Positions 22,004 through 32,202 of a stretch of 64,000 bases of DNA are shown in pieces. Source of the stretch: Furcasterigmium furcatum (taxonomy: Eukaryota > Ascomycota > Sordariomycetes > Glomerellales > Plectosphaerellaceae); assembly GCA_001599815.1 (NCBI GenBank), contig BCIA01000006.1, forward strand, positions 3,226,961 through 3,290,960. The letters run 5' to 3'. A model generated the notes under the pieces. It was given only the letters and a program-made list of their open reading frames with translations. It was not told the origin of the DNA and did no database searches. The position numbers and the translations under genes are program-made. Numbering within the stretch: the first letter of the stretch is position 1; each line of letters begins with the position of its first letter.

Positions 22004-23362
22004 ATGGCATCCAAAATGGAGCAAGATGACGATTCCTCTTCGAAAACCATCATCGAGACAAAAACATCGTTGGTCCCTCAAGTTGAACCTGAGCTTCCGG
22101 AGTTCGATAAGGCACCCGACGGTGGCTTCCGGGCCTGGCTCGTCGCCGCTTCTGCGTCGGCCACCTTTTTCTGTCTGGGAATTACATGGTCCTTCGGCGT
22201 CTTCCAACACTACTACGCGGTCAATCAACTCAAAGGAGAGTTCCCGGACAGGATTGCCTGGATAGGATCAGTCGCAGCATGTATTCAGTTTGCCGCGGGT
22301 GCCATCACAGGGCCCCTCTTCGACCGGTATGGGTCATCGGTGAGCCCAGATTCTCAATGGCGAAGCTTTCCTTAACCCTTCGTACTGATCATTTCTCAGA
22401 TCACACGGCCAGCGGCTGTTGGCATGGTCTTTTCCCTAATGATGCTGAGTCTGTGTAACCAGTACTGGCACTTCATCCTTGTTCAAGGCTTTCTGGTCGG
22501 CATCTGCTCGTCGATGCTTCAGCTCCCGGCTTTCGCAGCTACCTCTCAATACTTCGACAAGCATCGCGCCACCGCTTTGGGCATCGCTGTCGCCGGATCC
22601 TCTCTCGGCGGTGTGGTCTTTCCCCTCGTCGCTTCCAAGATGCTCAACGACACGTCCTTGGGGTATGGGTGGTCGATCCGGGTTCTCGGATTCATGATCA
22701 TTCCTTTTGCGGCCGTCTCGTGCTTTGGCCTCAAGCCTCGTTTGCCGCCCAGGAAGTCTACTTTCTTCATTCTCTCGGCCTGGAGAGACCGGAAGTACAT
22801 TTTCCTCATCGCCGGATTCTCTCTCATGTTTCTCGGAATGAATACGCCGTTGTACTTCATCCCGACGTTTGCTGTCTCGAAAGGGGTTGATCCGGCTTTG
22901 GCCTCTTACTTTGTCGCCATCATGAACGCCGCAACCACCTTTGGACGTGTTATCCCCGGCATGCTGGCAGACAAGTTCGGACGTTTCAATATTTTTGCGC
23001 TTGGCGGCATCTCCACCGGTCTCGTCTGTCTGTTTTTCTTCCAACTCGAGACCACGGCGGGGTTCATCGTGTTCAGCATTGCATTCGGATTCACTTCTGG
23101 GAGCATCATATCGGGTGGTTCGGCCGCTCTGACTGTCTGCAGCAAGGACCCGCGGGATTTCGGCACGTATATGGGCATGGCATCATCAGTGGCATCAATG
23201 TTTGTCTTGGTAGGGGCTCCTATCAACGGGGCTCTTGTTACCAGGTATGGTGGCGGGTTCCTCGAGCCCTCCATATTCAGCGGGATCGCATGCATTACCG
23301 GTGGGCTTCTTGCACTGGTGAGCAAGACTTCGATGCCTGGCGGCCTCTTTGGCAGGTCGTGA
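22004..23362 (+). CDS. MFS monocarboxylate-type transporter
   Basis: Two exons (22004-22339, 22400-23362) give 432 residues. An acidic N-terminus precedes PDGGFRAWLVAASASATFFCLGITWSFGVFQHYY, the signature opening of fungal monocarboxylate permease-like proteins. Later blocks are ITGPLFDRYGSS, LQLPAFAATSQYFDKHRATALGIAVAGSSLGGVVFP and FGRVIPGMLADKFGRFN. Length and segment pattern match a full 12-helix carrier. Fungal members rarely have proven substrates; lactate or pyruvate uptake is not assured, and siderophore or metabolite export is possible. Its divergent pairing with a Zn2Cys6 gene and its place at the end of the aromatic cluster suggest transport of the substrate or of an acidic intermediate. 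Confidence 0.88.
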
Positions 23363-23829
23363 GTCACGCACCGGGGGCTACAAACGCCAGTGCATTTCAG
23401 GAGGAAACTCTGTCCTTGCCAGAGATTCTTGTTGGCTTCGGGATGGGTTTGGTTCACTATGTTTGAGTAGGTACTTAGTATAGAGCAGGGGTACATTAGA
23501 TTTTGTACAGCACACTTGAATCTCAGCTCCAACAGCCTGTTTAGCCGCGTATTTGTTGCATGTGGCTTCCTTACCCGCGCCTTGAGCTTCGTCTTGTGTC
23601 TGTTTGTTTGTTGCCATGCCAGCCAGGCGCGCAGCCGACGCGTGTAGGCTGTAGATACCCGCGGCAGCAACCCATATCACCCCGTATTTTCCAGCATATG
23701 TTATAGGGGTCCGGCGCCGGTGGCCAAGGGGTAAAAGACTCAGATTAGTAGCCCAACTGAGCCTACCCGGCGCGGGACCGACGCGGGTTCGACTCCCGCA
23801 CTGGTGAATGCCATTGAAACTTGTCTCCC
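23363..23829. other. Intergenic region holding a tRNA-like element
   Basis: The 467 nt lie between the convergent ends of the carrier and the sulfotransferase-family gene. Apart from the tRNA-like element at 23715-23809 I see no feature. Confidence 0.4.
23715..23809 (+). tRNA. tRNA-like element, class II, probably degenerate
   Basis: A perfect T arm is visible (GCGGG stem, TTCGACT loop, CCCGC stem at 23783-23799). The flanking seven bases ACTGGTG pair with CGCCGGT at 23715-23721 using two G-U pairs. CTCAG and CTGAG form a five-pair anticodon stem, and CCCG/CGGG forms a variable-arm hairpin, which points to a Leu or Ser type. Against a working gene, the anticodon loop is 13 nt instead of 7, the D arm pairs badly and no T-run terminator follows. 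It may be a pseudo-tRNA or a tRNA-derived relic. Anticodon unresolved; a Leu TAG reading is possible. Confidence 0.4.
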
Positions 23830-24681
23830 TCAAGCCCACACGTGCATCCAAGCGAACCGTGTCGCCACCACCGCCACGGCCAGACCGGCAACATAGAGCG
23901 CAAGCTTCGGCGCGGCCTTCCTAGCAGTTCGGACCTGCTTGTCCCAAATCGTCTTCGCCAGCGCAGCCCCTTCGTTTCCGTGAGGGAAAGGCACCTTTGG
24001 CACATCTCTCCCGAGAAACTCGCAGAGTGGCTCCCACCCCGAACCAAGGCGGTAAATCAGCAGGCGCTCAGGGGGGACCGTCCGCTTCACCATCTCATTG
24101 TGCCGCTCATACAGTTCGGGCAGGTTGGCCTTGATCTCCTCGAGGTTCCGAGCCCGCGTCCAGCCCAGCAGCATCTTCTGCAGGTTCTCGACGTACGAGG
24201 TCTGGCCTTTCGATTTTGTCAGGGGCTCGACCCAGTCGCGGATGAAGTTTTGGATGGGCCCGAAGTTGCTCTCGAATAGTTGCCGGGCCGAAGGCTCCCA
24301 TCGTTCATAGGGACGCTCGACGAGGATGACTTTGGCGTTGGGGTAGCTCTGGATCATGGACTCGCCAAAGGGACCGGCGATGTCGGTGATCGCCTCGCAG
24401 GGGCCGAACAGCTCGTCCCATTCGTCCGCGTTCATGCCCTGGCCGTTGTAGCTCGGGAGCGTCTCGTACAATCGATCGGATGCGCGACCAAAGAACATCC
24501 AGTGGTCCGCGTTGTCGAGAGTGTGCATGCAATGGTAGACATCCTTGTAGCCCAGCTCTGTGAGGGCGAGACTCATCGAGTAGGACCCCGTCCTGGGGAG
24601 GCCGACACTGAGGACCTGGAGAGGGCGATGGGGCTGCTCCCCTCCTGTCGCAGGCGAGATTGACTTCTTTTCGTTCGACAT
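23830..24681 (-). CDS. Sulfotransferase-family (P-loop) protein with C-terminal membrane anchor
   Basis: A single exon of 283 residues. The N-terminal QVLSVGLPRTGSYSMSLALTELGY is the phosphosulfate-binding loop of the fungal sulfotransferase_4 family, often mislabelled as an NAD-dependent epimerase. Further typical stretches are VYHCMHTLDNADHW, ILVERPYERWEPS and FLGRDVPKVPFPHGNE. The last 20 residues (APKLALYVAGLAVAVVATRF) form a likely membrane segment. By family it would move a sulfo group from PAPS to an acceptor, but most fungal members are uncharacterised and catalytic activity is inferred only. The ATG at 24681 is the only one before the conserved loop. Neighbours give no clear pathway. 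Confidence 0.85.
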   Translation of the reverse strand: MSNEKKSISPATGGEQPHRPLQVLSVGLPRTGSYSMSLALTELGYKDVYHCMHTLDNADHWMFFGRASDRLYETLPSYNGQGMNADEWDELFGPCEAITDIAGPFGESMIQSYPNAKVILVERPYERWEPSARQLFESNFGPIQNFIRDWVEPLTKSKGQTSYVENLQKMLLGWTRARNLEEIKANLPELYERHNEMVKRTVPPERLLIYRLGSGWEPLCEFLGRDVPKVPFPHGNEGAALAKTIWDKQVRTARKAAPKLALYVAGLAVAVVATRFAWMHVWA

Positions 24682-27287
24682 GGTGTGTTGTCGAGGGTGG
24701 AAGTTGTCCTATGCTGCTAGGCTTCCAAGGTGTTCTGCCGAGGGATCCCCAGTCTTTTATTCCGAGTCATCTTCCCTTCTCGCGGACTCGGTCTAATCAC
24801 CGCAGCCATGACGCTTGGTTACTTGGCATTTCCAAAATTCAATCTTGAATGCAGCGTTGTTGGGTATAACTGCCAGGGCTTTTCTGACATGGTACGCGTA
24901 TCTGGTGGGTTTTGCTTTGGCGTTACACGTATCGAGTGTCAGCGGCATATCGATCGTCATCCACAGAGCGAATCACCGGGAGGGCTTATCAACACTGAAG
25001 TCACATTCGAGGCAACTCTTGCGAAGGATCTACAAGTATTACGCGAGAGTTGAAGGGGCCTTATCAGGCCGAATATGCTGGGCACTCCATTAGTTATCAC
25101 ATGCAGGACCATAGCAAGATTGATGCCAAGTCGGCCATGGCCGATGGCCCATCACACCTCACCAGCAAAAATGAACAAGAATTGGCCAGGTAAGTATCTC
25201 TCAAATTCAGGGCTGTCTGTCCTACAAGACGACCTATGTTCGAAGGTCGGGCGCCTCGACCATCGGGTGACCCTCGATGTCTGGCGCGCCACTCATCCAG
25301 CAGACCTTCTCAACCATGACTTCCTAATGGCCCAGTATCAACCGAAACCCTCTCCGTGTTCGTCGTGTGCCCACCGTGCTCAGCGTCAAGCACAACAAGC
25401 ATTTCGAAAAAATGCAAAACTGGATCCCCAATCCATCATGGGCTCTCCCGCCAGGGGAGAGGCCGTCGTCCCCGTGTCATGCATCGCTCGACTTACTCCT
25501 CTGCCTGTAACCCACAGGTCTTACGCAGGCCTCCTTGCGAGATGCAACACGGGACATAAGCTCACTGGGCGGCTCTGTCAAACCCTGAATGACAGATTGT
25601 TTCGAAGGGCAACGCAACGCAAACAAGTACCGCCGGGCCGGGCGGGTGGTCGCACGTAGACGGGTAGGGAGAGGATGTCGGGAAAGTACCCGACCGTTTA
25701 GTAGGTTGACGGGGATGGGTGCCGAGATCTGCAGACTCCGAGTCTGCGAGATTCTGTGCCGCCTTCCCCTGGCACATGCCGGGCCGTAAGTGTAGTCGTG
25801 GTGGATGTCCGCCGGATGTTTGGGTGGGAGGTTCGTCGTGGAAAATCCGCCGGAGAAGCTGGGGGGCCGGCCGATAGTGAACACGACAGGCTTTTCCGAA
25901 GTCAAGCACTGGCCCTTCGTGACAAGAAGGACATTCCGCAGAATGCGAGCGCGAACGCTAACCACTCGACGTGCTACTACCGCCCCCAGCGAGACACTGC
26001 CAGTCTCATGCCGAACCAAGCCGTGCGTCCGAATATCTGCGGGCAAGGTTGTCGTGTAGGGTGTTTGGCCGAAGAAGTTGATGAAAGGCTTAGACCTGGG
26101 GTTTTTTGTGTTTTTCTTTTTGTTGTTGGAGAAATCGGCAGCCCCGGCCAACGAGCTGCTGTGATTAACACTGTTGATGTGGTTTTTTTGGTTTTTTTGT
26201 TTTTGGGTGGCGTATGATCGATTTCTCCCCCCGGGATTGTACGAATCCCGGACTCGTATCGCGGTTGGCAGAAAAGAAAAAGGAGGGAAGGAAACAGTCA
26301 ACGTGTCTAGCCTGCCTCGTCCGACCTTCCCAAGGGCGTGGAGGTAGATCATGGTGACGATGAGCGAGACGGGTGAGACTGCTTAACGGACCCGAGGTGC
26401 ATACCCAAGGTACTTCAACTCGAAAACATCGCCAGCAGCTCGGTGATCGTCTTGTTGATCATCCATGAAACGCCATTGGGATTGAGGCAGGCGAAGACTG
26501 ATAACAATTTATTGGCTGCGGAAGTTGAAGTGAAAAGAAAGAAAGATGGTCGGATGAAGAAGAAAGAAAAACCTGAACAGCTTCGGGGACGAGGGCCTGA
26601 TATTTATAGACGATGGGAGACCAGGCAGTGGTATTTGGACACGGGTTCATTACTCACTCTTCACCTCCAAAGGAGTCACCATCTTGCATCTTGGAGCCTA
26701 AAGCCAGCCACGCGACTATCAAGGTTTTCGAGACTCGGGCAAAGGCGAAACCTGTGACGCCTCAACGCCTTCTCTCTGCCTTGCCGCCGAGTCAATTTTG
26801 GCACGATCACGCCCCNAAAAAGAAAACCGCCGTTGAGGCCTACCGTAAGGTACAACGTCGTAGAGTCGTGATCATGTTGGCCACAATCCCACCGTCGGAG
26901 TATTGACTGCCGAGACGAGACACAACGCGACGGGATCTCCGCCATGGTGTTTTGTGAAGTTGAGACCGGATGCGGGTTGTCTCGAATTGGCGCGCTTCCG
27001 CCCAAGAAACCTCAAGGTTTTCTAGCTCACCCAGAACAACGCTTGTAGAATGCTCCCTTGCTTAGTACGTACATGTAGTCGGTTCAGCTGCAAGGGCCTT
27101 ACGAATCGCCCATGACGTTAACGAGAACCCCTCACGAAGCATTTCACATGAAAGACAGACCTGCTAGTTTAAAGGTGCTCATGCCGCCTGCAAGACGTAT
27201 CCAACATCCCAAGTTCCCTCAGTTATCCATTGAATCCCATCCTATCCAAGAGACCTTCAGATCATTCCAGATCAATCGTAGTGAAAC
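24682..27287. other. 2.6 kb stretch without a convincing gene
   Basis: It runs between the divergent starts of the sulfotransferase-family gene (minus) and the old yellow enzyme (plus). Open frames exist, the longest on the minus strand at 25477-26352, but they are low in hydrophobic periodicity, rich in Arg and Pro, and carry no family motif. It has T-rich runs at 26100-26210 and A/G-rich runs at 26530-26580. A TATA-like AATAAAAG lies about 75 nt before the sulfotransferase ATG (minus strand, near 24757). A long leader or a non-coding RNA is possible but not shown. Confidence 0.4.
26816..26816. other. Single ambiguous base (N)
   Basis: The only N in the window. It sits at the junction of a C run and an A run (CCCC then AAAA), where base callers often fail, and marks an unresolved base in the assembly. 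It falls in the non-coding stretch and affects no gene model. Confidence 0.95.
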
Positions 27288-28712
27288 ATGGCGGCCTATC
27301 TACAGAAGCGTATCTGCCATCCTCACCACGGCATCCCCGTGTCTCGTCCCGCGACCCCGGCCCCCGACAAGGCCGAAAAGTGCAAGGAGCCCATCTTCAA
27401 CGTCGCCGCCAAGGGAGTCTCCTTCTACACTCCCGAGCAAGACCCTCCCGCGGGCACCGCAGCCCCTGGTGACAAGGGCGAGCCCGTCCCCAAGCTGTTC
27501 ACGCCCCTCAAGATCCGGGGCGTGACGCTCCCAAACCGCATCTGGGTGAGCCCGATGTGCCAGTACAGCGCCCACGAAGGCTTCCACACGCCATGGCACA
27601 TCACTCACCTCGGCGGAATCGTTCAACGTGGTGTAAGTAGGCCTGCATGTCTGTGGCTTAGCTTCAGAAGACTAACACTGACTCCTTGACCGTAGCCTGG
27701 CTTGACCATGGTGGAGGCTACCGCCGTCCAGGCAAATGGACGTATCACGCCCGAGGACTCGGGCATTTGGTTGGATGCCCACGTCGATACCTTGCGAAAG
27801 CACGTCGAGTTTGCCCACAGCCAGAACGCCATCATCGGCATCCAGCTCGCGCACGCCGGGCGAAAGGCCTCGACAGTTGCACCCTGGCTCAGCGCTGGCG
27901 CCACCGCCGCCAAAGAGGCCGGAGGCTGGCCGGACAATGTGGTCGGCCCCAGTGCCGAGCCATTCAGCGAGCACTACCCGAAGCCTCGCAGCATGTCGCT
28001 CGAGGAGATCGCGCAGCTCAAGAAAGACTTCGTCGCCGCAGCTGCTCGTGCGGTCGAGGCGGGCTTCGACATCATCGAACTGCACTTCGCGCACGGGTAC
28101 CTGGTCTCATCATTCTTCACGCCTGCAGTGAATAAGAGGACAGATCAGTACGGAGGAAGCTTCGAGAATCGGATCCGTCTCGGCCTTGAGCTCGTGGATG
28201 CGGTCAGGGCGGTTATCCCGCAGAAGATGCCCCTTTTCGTCCGCATCAGCGCCACCGACTGGCTGGATACAAACCCTGACTACACCGGCGAGGGATGGAC
28301 GGTCAAGGAGAGCGCCAAGCTTGCCACCATCCTCGCCCAGCGGGGCGTTGATGTCCTCGATGTGTCAAGCGGTGGAAACCACGCGGCTCAGAAGGTCAAG
28401 GGCGGCCCCGGGTACCAGGCGCATCTCGCCAAGGAGATCAAGAAGGCCGTCGGGGACTCGTTGCTCGTCAGCGCGGTGGGGAGCATCAAGGACGGCAAGC
28501 TCGCCACTGAAATTATCGAGGGCGGCAAGTCGCCAGAGGACACACCACTGGACCTCATTGCCGCGGGGCGGATGTTCCAGAAGAATCCAGGTCTGGTCTG
28601 GGCTTGGGCTGAGGAGCTGGGAGTCCGTCTGCACGTGGCACACCAGATCGGCTGGGGCTTCGGAGGGCGTGCGGCGAAGAAGGTCGAGCACGCCAAGATG
28701 AGTATTCCTTGA
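27288..28712 (+). CDS. Old yellow enzyme family NADH:flavin oxidoreductase (YqjM-like)
   Basis: Two exons (27288-27632, 27696-28712) give 453 residues. After a 60-residue leader the TIM barrel starts with PKLFTPLKIRGVTLPNRIWVSPMCQYS. It continues with HLGGIVQRGPGLTMVEATAV across the intron, IGIQLAHAGRKAS with the conserved His, and FDIIELHFAHGYLVSSF, followed by NKRTDQYGGSFENRIRL. The Cys in SPMCQYS is the flavin-tuning residue of the thermophilic-like YqjM branch. Such enzymes reduce activated C=C bonds of enones, nitroalkenes or quinone-like compounds with FMN and NAD(P)H. The leader could be a weak targeting sequence but is Pro-rich rather than clearly amphipathic. It stands alone on this strand. 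Confidence 0.9.
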
Positions 28713-29102
28713 ACTTGAGACGGGTTGGGTCACCGAGGCGTAGTACTTGATACGGAGGAAACTTTCATGTCATGTTGAGATGCTGTGACTTTGAGGCCCA
28801 GCTTCAGAAAAACTAACAGCAAGCCTCAATCGGCCGTGGTCTGGAAAGTTCGAGAAGAGCCGATGCAAAAAGAAAAGAAAAGAATAATAGAGAAATGAAG
28901 GATGTACGTCGTTTTCCGTCTTGGTGAGTTTGAGTCAAGACAATGCTCCAAACGTCCCAGGGAGCGAGCAAACGGTCTGGCCTGAGCACTCTCAGGTCCT
29001 GTAGATTGGTGACGTCTTAATTTCACTCAGTTGAATGTACATTAGCTACCTAAGCCTATCTTTCCTCGACGAAATACCACCCAAGACGACCTCAAGACGA
29101 CC
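28713..29102. other. Convergent intergenic region
   Basis: 390 nt between the ends of the old yellow enzyme (plus) and the SurE-like gene (minus). No gene seen. An 11-bp tandem duplication lies at its right edge. Confidence 0.4.
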
Positions 29103-29107
29103 TCAAG
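29082..29107. repeat. 11-bp tandem duplication
   Basis: CAAGACGACCT occurs twice in a row at 29082-29092 and 29093-29103, followed by a partial third copy CAAG. It overlaps the stop codon of the SurE-like gene, so copy-number change here would alter the last codons. Confidence 0.8.
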
Positions 29108-30060
29108 GCAGGCAAGTGACGAAATCAGCCAGACGTGCAAAGACAGGGGCCTGCTTCTCCGCCGGCGCGGTGGACTTGTCGGTCGCGTCTCCCACACTGA
29201 TCGTAGCATAGCACCCATCATTGCGGAGGATGACGGAAGCCTCTCGGGGGAGCCTGTTCTCGCCGCACGTCTCTGCATCGGGGGCCGAGAAGACGCCGGG
29301 GTTGATCCTCGTGAAGACCCAGCTGAAGTCGTCCGCCTCGGCGCACCGCTCGTCGACCTTCTGGAAGTTGACGTTCAGGAAGACGTCCTCGGGGAGGTAG
29401 GGCTTGCCGCCCGCGACGACGGCATCGACAAGACGGGCCGCCAGCTCGCCGTACACGGAGCTCCGGGCCGGGACGGGCTTGGTGTCCCAGGCGAGGTTCC
29501 CAGTGCTCGCGCCGGAGAAGGCGATGGCGGGGAGCTTGCGCTCATGGGAGGCGAAGACGGCGGCGCCAACGGTCCCCGAGAAGGGCACCTGGAGCCAGAC
29601 GTTGGTGCCGACGTTGGGCCCGGAGACGGCGAGGTCGGCACCCTCGGGCCAGGCCTGCTTGACGAAGTCGTCGATCCCGTAGCGCATGGCGGTGACGGGG
29701 AACGAGTTGACCCAGAACAGGTCGGGGGAGGTCTCGTTGACGCCGAAGGGGCCGCTGTTAGGCGGGCACGAGTTGTACTGGCATGCATCCTTTCGCGGCA
29801 CCGGTTCCTCATCACGGGAGCCTGGAAGGTCCGGTCAGCAGGGCTCCAGCTTTGACTCATGGTGGCGGCGGCGACTTACTGCTGCCGGACTTGTTGTCGG
29901 CGGGCGCGGAGAGGATCACGTCGTGCTTCGCTTTGAGCGCCGCGTTCGTGGAGCGAACGTAGAGCTCCGCCCAGCCGTCGTCGTTGGACTGGATGATGCG
30001 GACTCCCTGCGTGGCACCGATGAGGGACGCCAGCAGGGCGACGTTCGTGAGAGCACGCAT
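29103..30060 (-). CDS. Secreted SurE-like phosphatase / nucleotidase
   Basis: Two exons, 30060-29880 and 29821-29103, give 299 residues. A signal peptide is clear (MRALTNVALLASLIGATQG). The mature chain starts with VRIIQSNDDG, the SurE metal-binding motif (N26, D27, D28), followed by ILSAPADNKSGSSS and the conserved AVSGPNVGTNVW. Later SGTVGAAVFASHERKLPAIAFSGA matches the family core. SurE proteins are divalent-metal-dependent phosphatases acting on nucleoside monophosphates or short polyphosphate; fungal secreted members are often described as acid phosphatases. Five or more cysteines fit a secreted protein. Shares a 1.1 kb divergent gap with the phosphatase at 31193. Confidence 0.87.
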
Positions 30061-31192
30061 GTTGGCGGCGGCGGTGAGTCTAGTAAGTAGTACTCAGCGG
30101 TGGTGCCTCCACCGACGTTGATGATGTTTAGCTTCCAGGGGAGCCGAGAACTCTTAGCAAATGCTGGGGAACTTGGCGCAGGCCGCCGGCGCGGGGTGCC
30201 GCTTCATTTATTAGTAGCAACTCTGTCCGTCAAAATGGGCATCTTTGACAGCCCCTGAACGGCCTCTCGACCGACGGACCAAACACAGCCACATGCTCGC
30301 TGGCATGAACATCCCGGCGATCACGGTCGACAGTCACCCGTACAAGCTTCAGACAACCTTCCCAGTCTGGGCTCGAATCCCGCGGACCAGCCAATGGCTG
30401 CTGTTGGCGTGCATCGCCCGCTATTATGGTGATACCTCGGGCGGCATGGGGACCAGGCTGCCGGGCTTCGATTCGCTGGGGCGGGCTCTCTGTCCAACCG
30501 CCAATCTCCAGAGCTGGCACACGTGCGGTCACCGCGCCCGTGACAGGCCTCGTCTGCTGATGCGAGTGCTACGGCAGACGGGAGCTAACGCGTGCCGGAT
30601 CGCCGAGGCATCGGCACATCAGCGTCGATATGGCTAGCGGCCGTCCTTGTACAAGCCAGTTCCTGGCTGGGTGACATGGCGGCGGAGGAGGAGGTATTAG
30701 AGAACAGGGCCTCTGCTTCAATGATGCCGTCAGTCAAGCCCCCGACATTGCGTTTCATGCATCCGCCTCAATTGAACCTGTGGTGGCAACTCAGCCAGTC
30801 CAAACAACGCCAATGTGCGTCCCGCGGCGTCCACGGGCGTCTCTATTAAGTTCCATCCAGTCAACGAATCTGTAATAGGGTGGGGTCCTGATGCCAGAGG
30901 CATCCTGAGCTCGTGGGTCAGTGGAGCGTATGTAACATCTCACTAAGAAACACTGGCAGAGTCCTGCAAGCTCTTCTTCAGATTCTCCCTGATGGGATGA
31001 CGTAAGCGGGGCTGCCCCGCGATGTTGGCCAAACCACCAAGGCGGGACGCGAGTCGCGAATTGCACATCCCAAGGCACCAGTTCAGCACTTATCCATGAT
31101 CTTCCACAATTCAGCGTCTCGCATTTCATTACAGAAAGTCGGAAGCGTTGGTATTCTTCCATAACCATATAGAACCTAGAACCGCCTTCAAA
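30061..31192. promoter_or_regulatory. Divergent intergenic region of 1.1 kb
   Basis: The gap lies between the start codons of the SurE-like gene (minus) and the HAD phosphatase (plus). No family motif in the open frames. AT-rich TAATAAATG on the minus strand near 30205 could be part of the SurE promoter. A T-arm-like GGGCTCGAATCCC at 30369-30381 has no matching tRNA body. Confidence 0.4.
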
Positions 31193-31891
31193 ATGCCGAA
31201 GAAGCTTTCGAAACACCTCCTGGGCAGCACGACGACCCTGGGCACGACGGCATCCTCCTCGTCCGCAGCCTCCGCCCTCCCCTCCATTCTAACCGACGGC
31301 CTCCCCCTGCCGACCCTGATCGTCTTCGACCTCGACTACACCCTATGGCCCTTCTGGATCGACACGCACGTCACCCCGCCCCTGAAGCCGAACACCTCCC
31401 ACACCTCCGCGACCGACCGCATGGGCGACCCATTCACATTCTACCCCGACGTCCCCTCCATCCTCGCCGCCCTGCCGCGCGCGGGCATCAGGCTCGCCGT
31501 CGCCAGCAGAACCCACACCCCCGAGCTCGCCCGCGACCTCCTGCGCATGCTCCACGTTCCGCCCCTGCCCGAGGAGGACGGCAGCGCCGCCAAGAAGAAG
31601 GACAAGCCGCGGAAGGCGACCGACTTCTTCGACGGCGGCCTCGAGATGTACCCGAGCTCCAAGATCAGGCACTTCGAGGCCATCTTCCGCAAGACCTCCG
31701 TGCCCTTCACGGAGATGCTCTTCTTCGACGACGAGAGCCGCAACAGGGACACCGAGGGCCTCGGCGTCACCATGCACCTCGTCCGCGACGGGACGTCGTG
31801 GGACGTCATCGAGCAGGGCATAAGGGAGTGGCGGCGGCGGCGCGGCTTCAGCGCCGCACCCGACACCGACGGGGCAGCGGGAGGGGAGTGA
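31193..31891 (+). CDS. Magnesium-dependent phosphatase-1 (HAD superfamily)
   Basis: A single exon of 232 residues. HAD motif I is VFDLDYTLWPFW (D46, D48), followed by the substrate-lid region FYPDVPSILAALPRAGIRLAVASRT (motif II T/S). The Lys of motif III lies in YPSSKIRHFEAIF, and motif IV is MLFFDDESRNRDTEGLG. This is the layout of eukaryotic MDP-1, which removes phosphate from proteins or ketosamine-like small molecules with Mg2+. A Ser/Thr-rich N-terminal 40 residues precede the fold. Length slightly exceeds the 165-190 residues common outside fungi, owing to an insertion of charged residues (SAAKKKDKPRK). The ATG follows AAA, a good context. Confidence 0.88.
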   Translation: MPKKLSKHLLGSTTTLGTTASSSSAASALPSILTDGLPLPTLIVFDLDYTLWPFWIDTHVTPPLKPNTSHTSATDRMGDPFTFYPDVPSILAALPRAGIRLAVASRTHTPELARDLLRMLHVPPLPEEDGSAAKKKDKPRKATDFFDGGLEMYPSSKIRHFEAIFRKTSVPFTEMLFFDDESRNRDTEGLGVTMHLVRDGTSWDVIEQGIREWRRRRGFSAAPDTDGAAGGE

Positions 31892-32202
31892 TGACCCGAA
31901 TGTAGAGATGATGGATATTATGCATGGGCCCGGGAAGGGGGGCTGAGAAATATATACCCAGCGTAGGAACACGGTGCAAGGAAATGAAATGCCGCCCCTG
32001 ATTATCCGGGCATCCTCGGCCATCGGGCGCCCGCCGCCTCTACCGCGTGTTCCGTACAATGTCCGGCCCGCCTGCCGCCTGCCGTCTGGTATCTAGTGTG
32101 GTGGTATCTACTCCATGGCGCGCGCGTGACAGTGCGGCCGTATGCTCGCTTCTTCTTCTATGCCGTCCGTCCTCGATATGTGCCTCCGGCCGAATCTGCC
32201 GC
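31892..32202. other. Convergent intergenic region
   Basis: 311 nt between the ends of the HAD phosphatase and the Sec14-type gene. It contains ATTATGCATGG and other AT-rich bits suited to 3' processing. Nothing else seen. Confidence 0.4.

Noticed and set aside
25477..26352. 291-codon minus-strand open frame
   Set aside because: Arg/Pro/Ser-rich, no domain or signal peptide, contains a translated poly-T tract (KKKNTKN) and overlaps open frames on the other strand.
30369..30381. T-arm-like sequence GGGCTCGAATCCC
   Set aside because: No acceptor stem, D arm or anticodon arm can be paired around it on either side.
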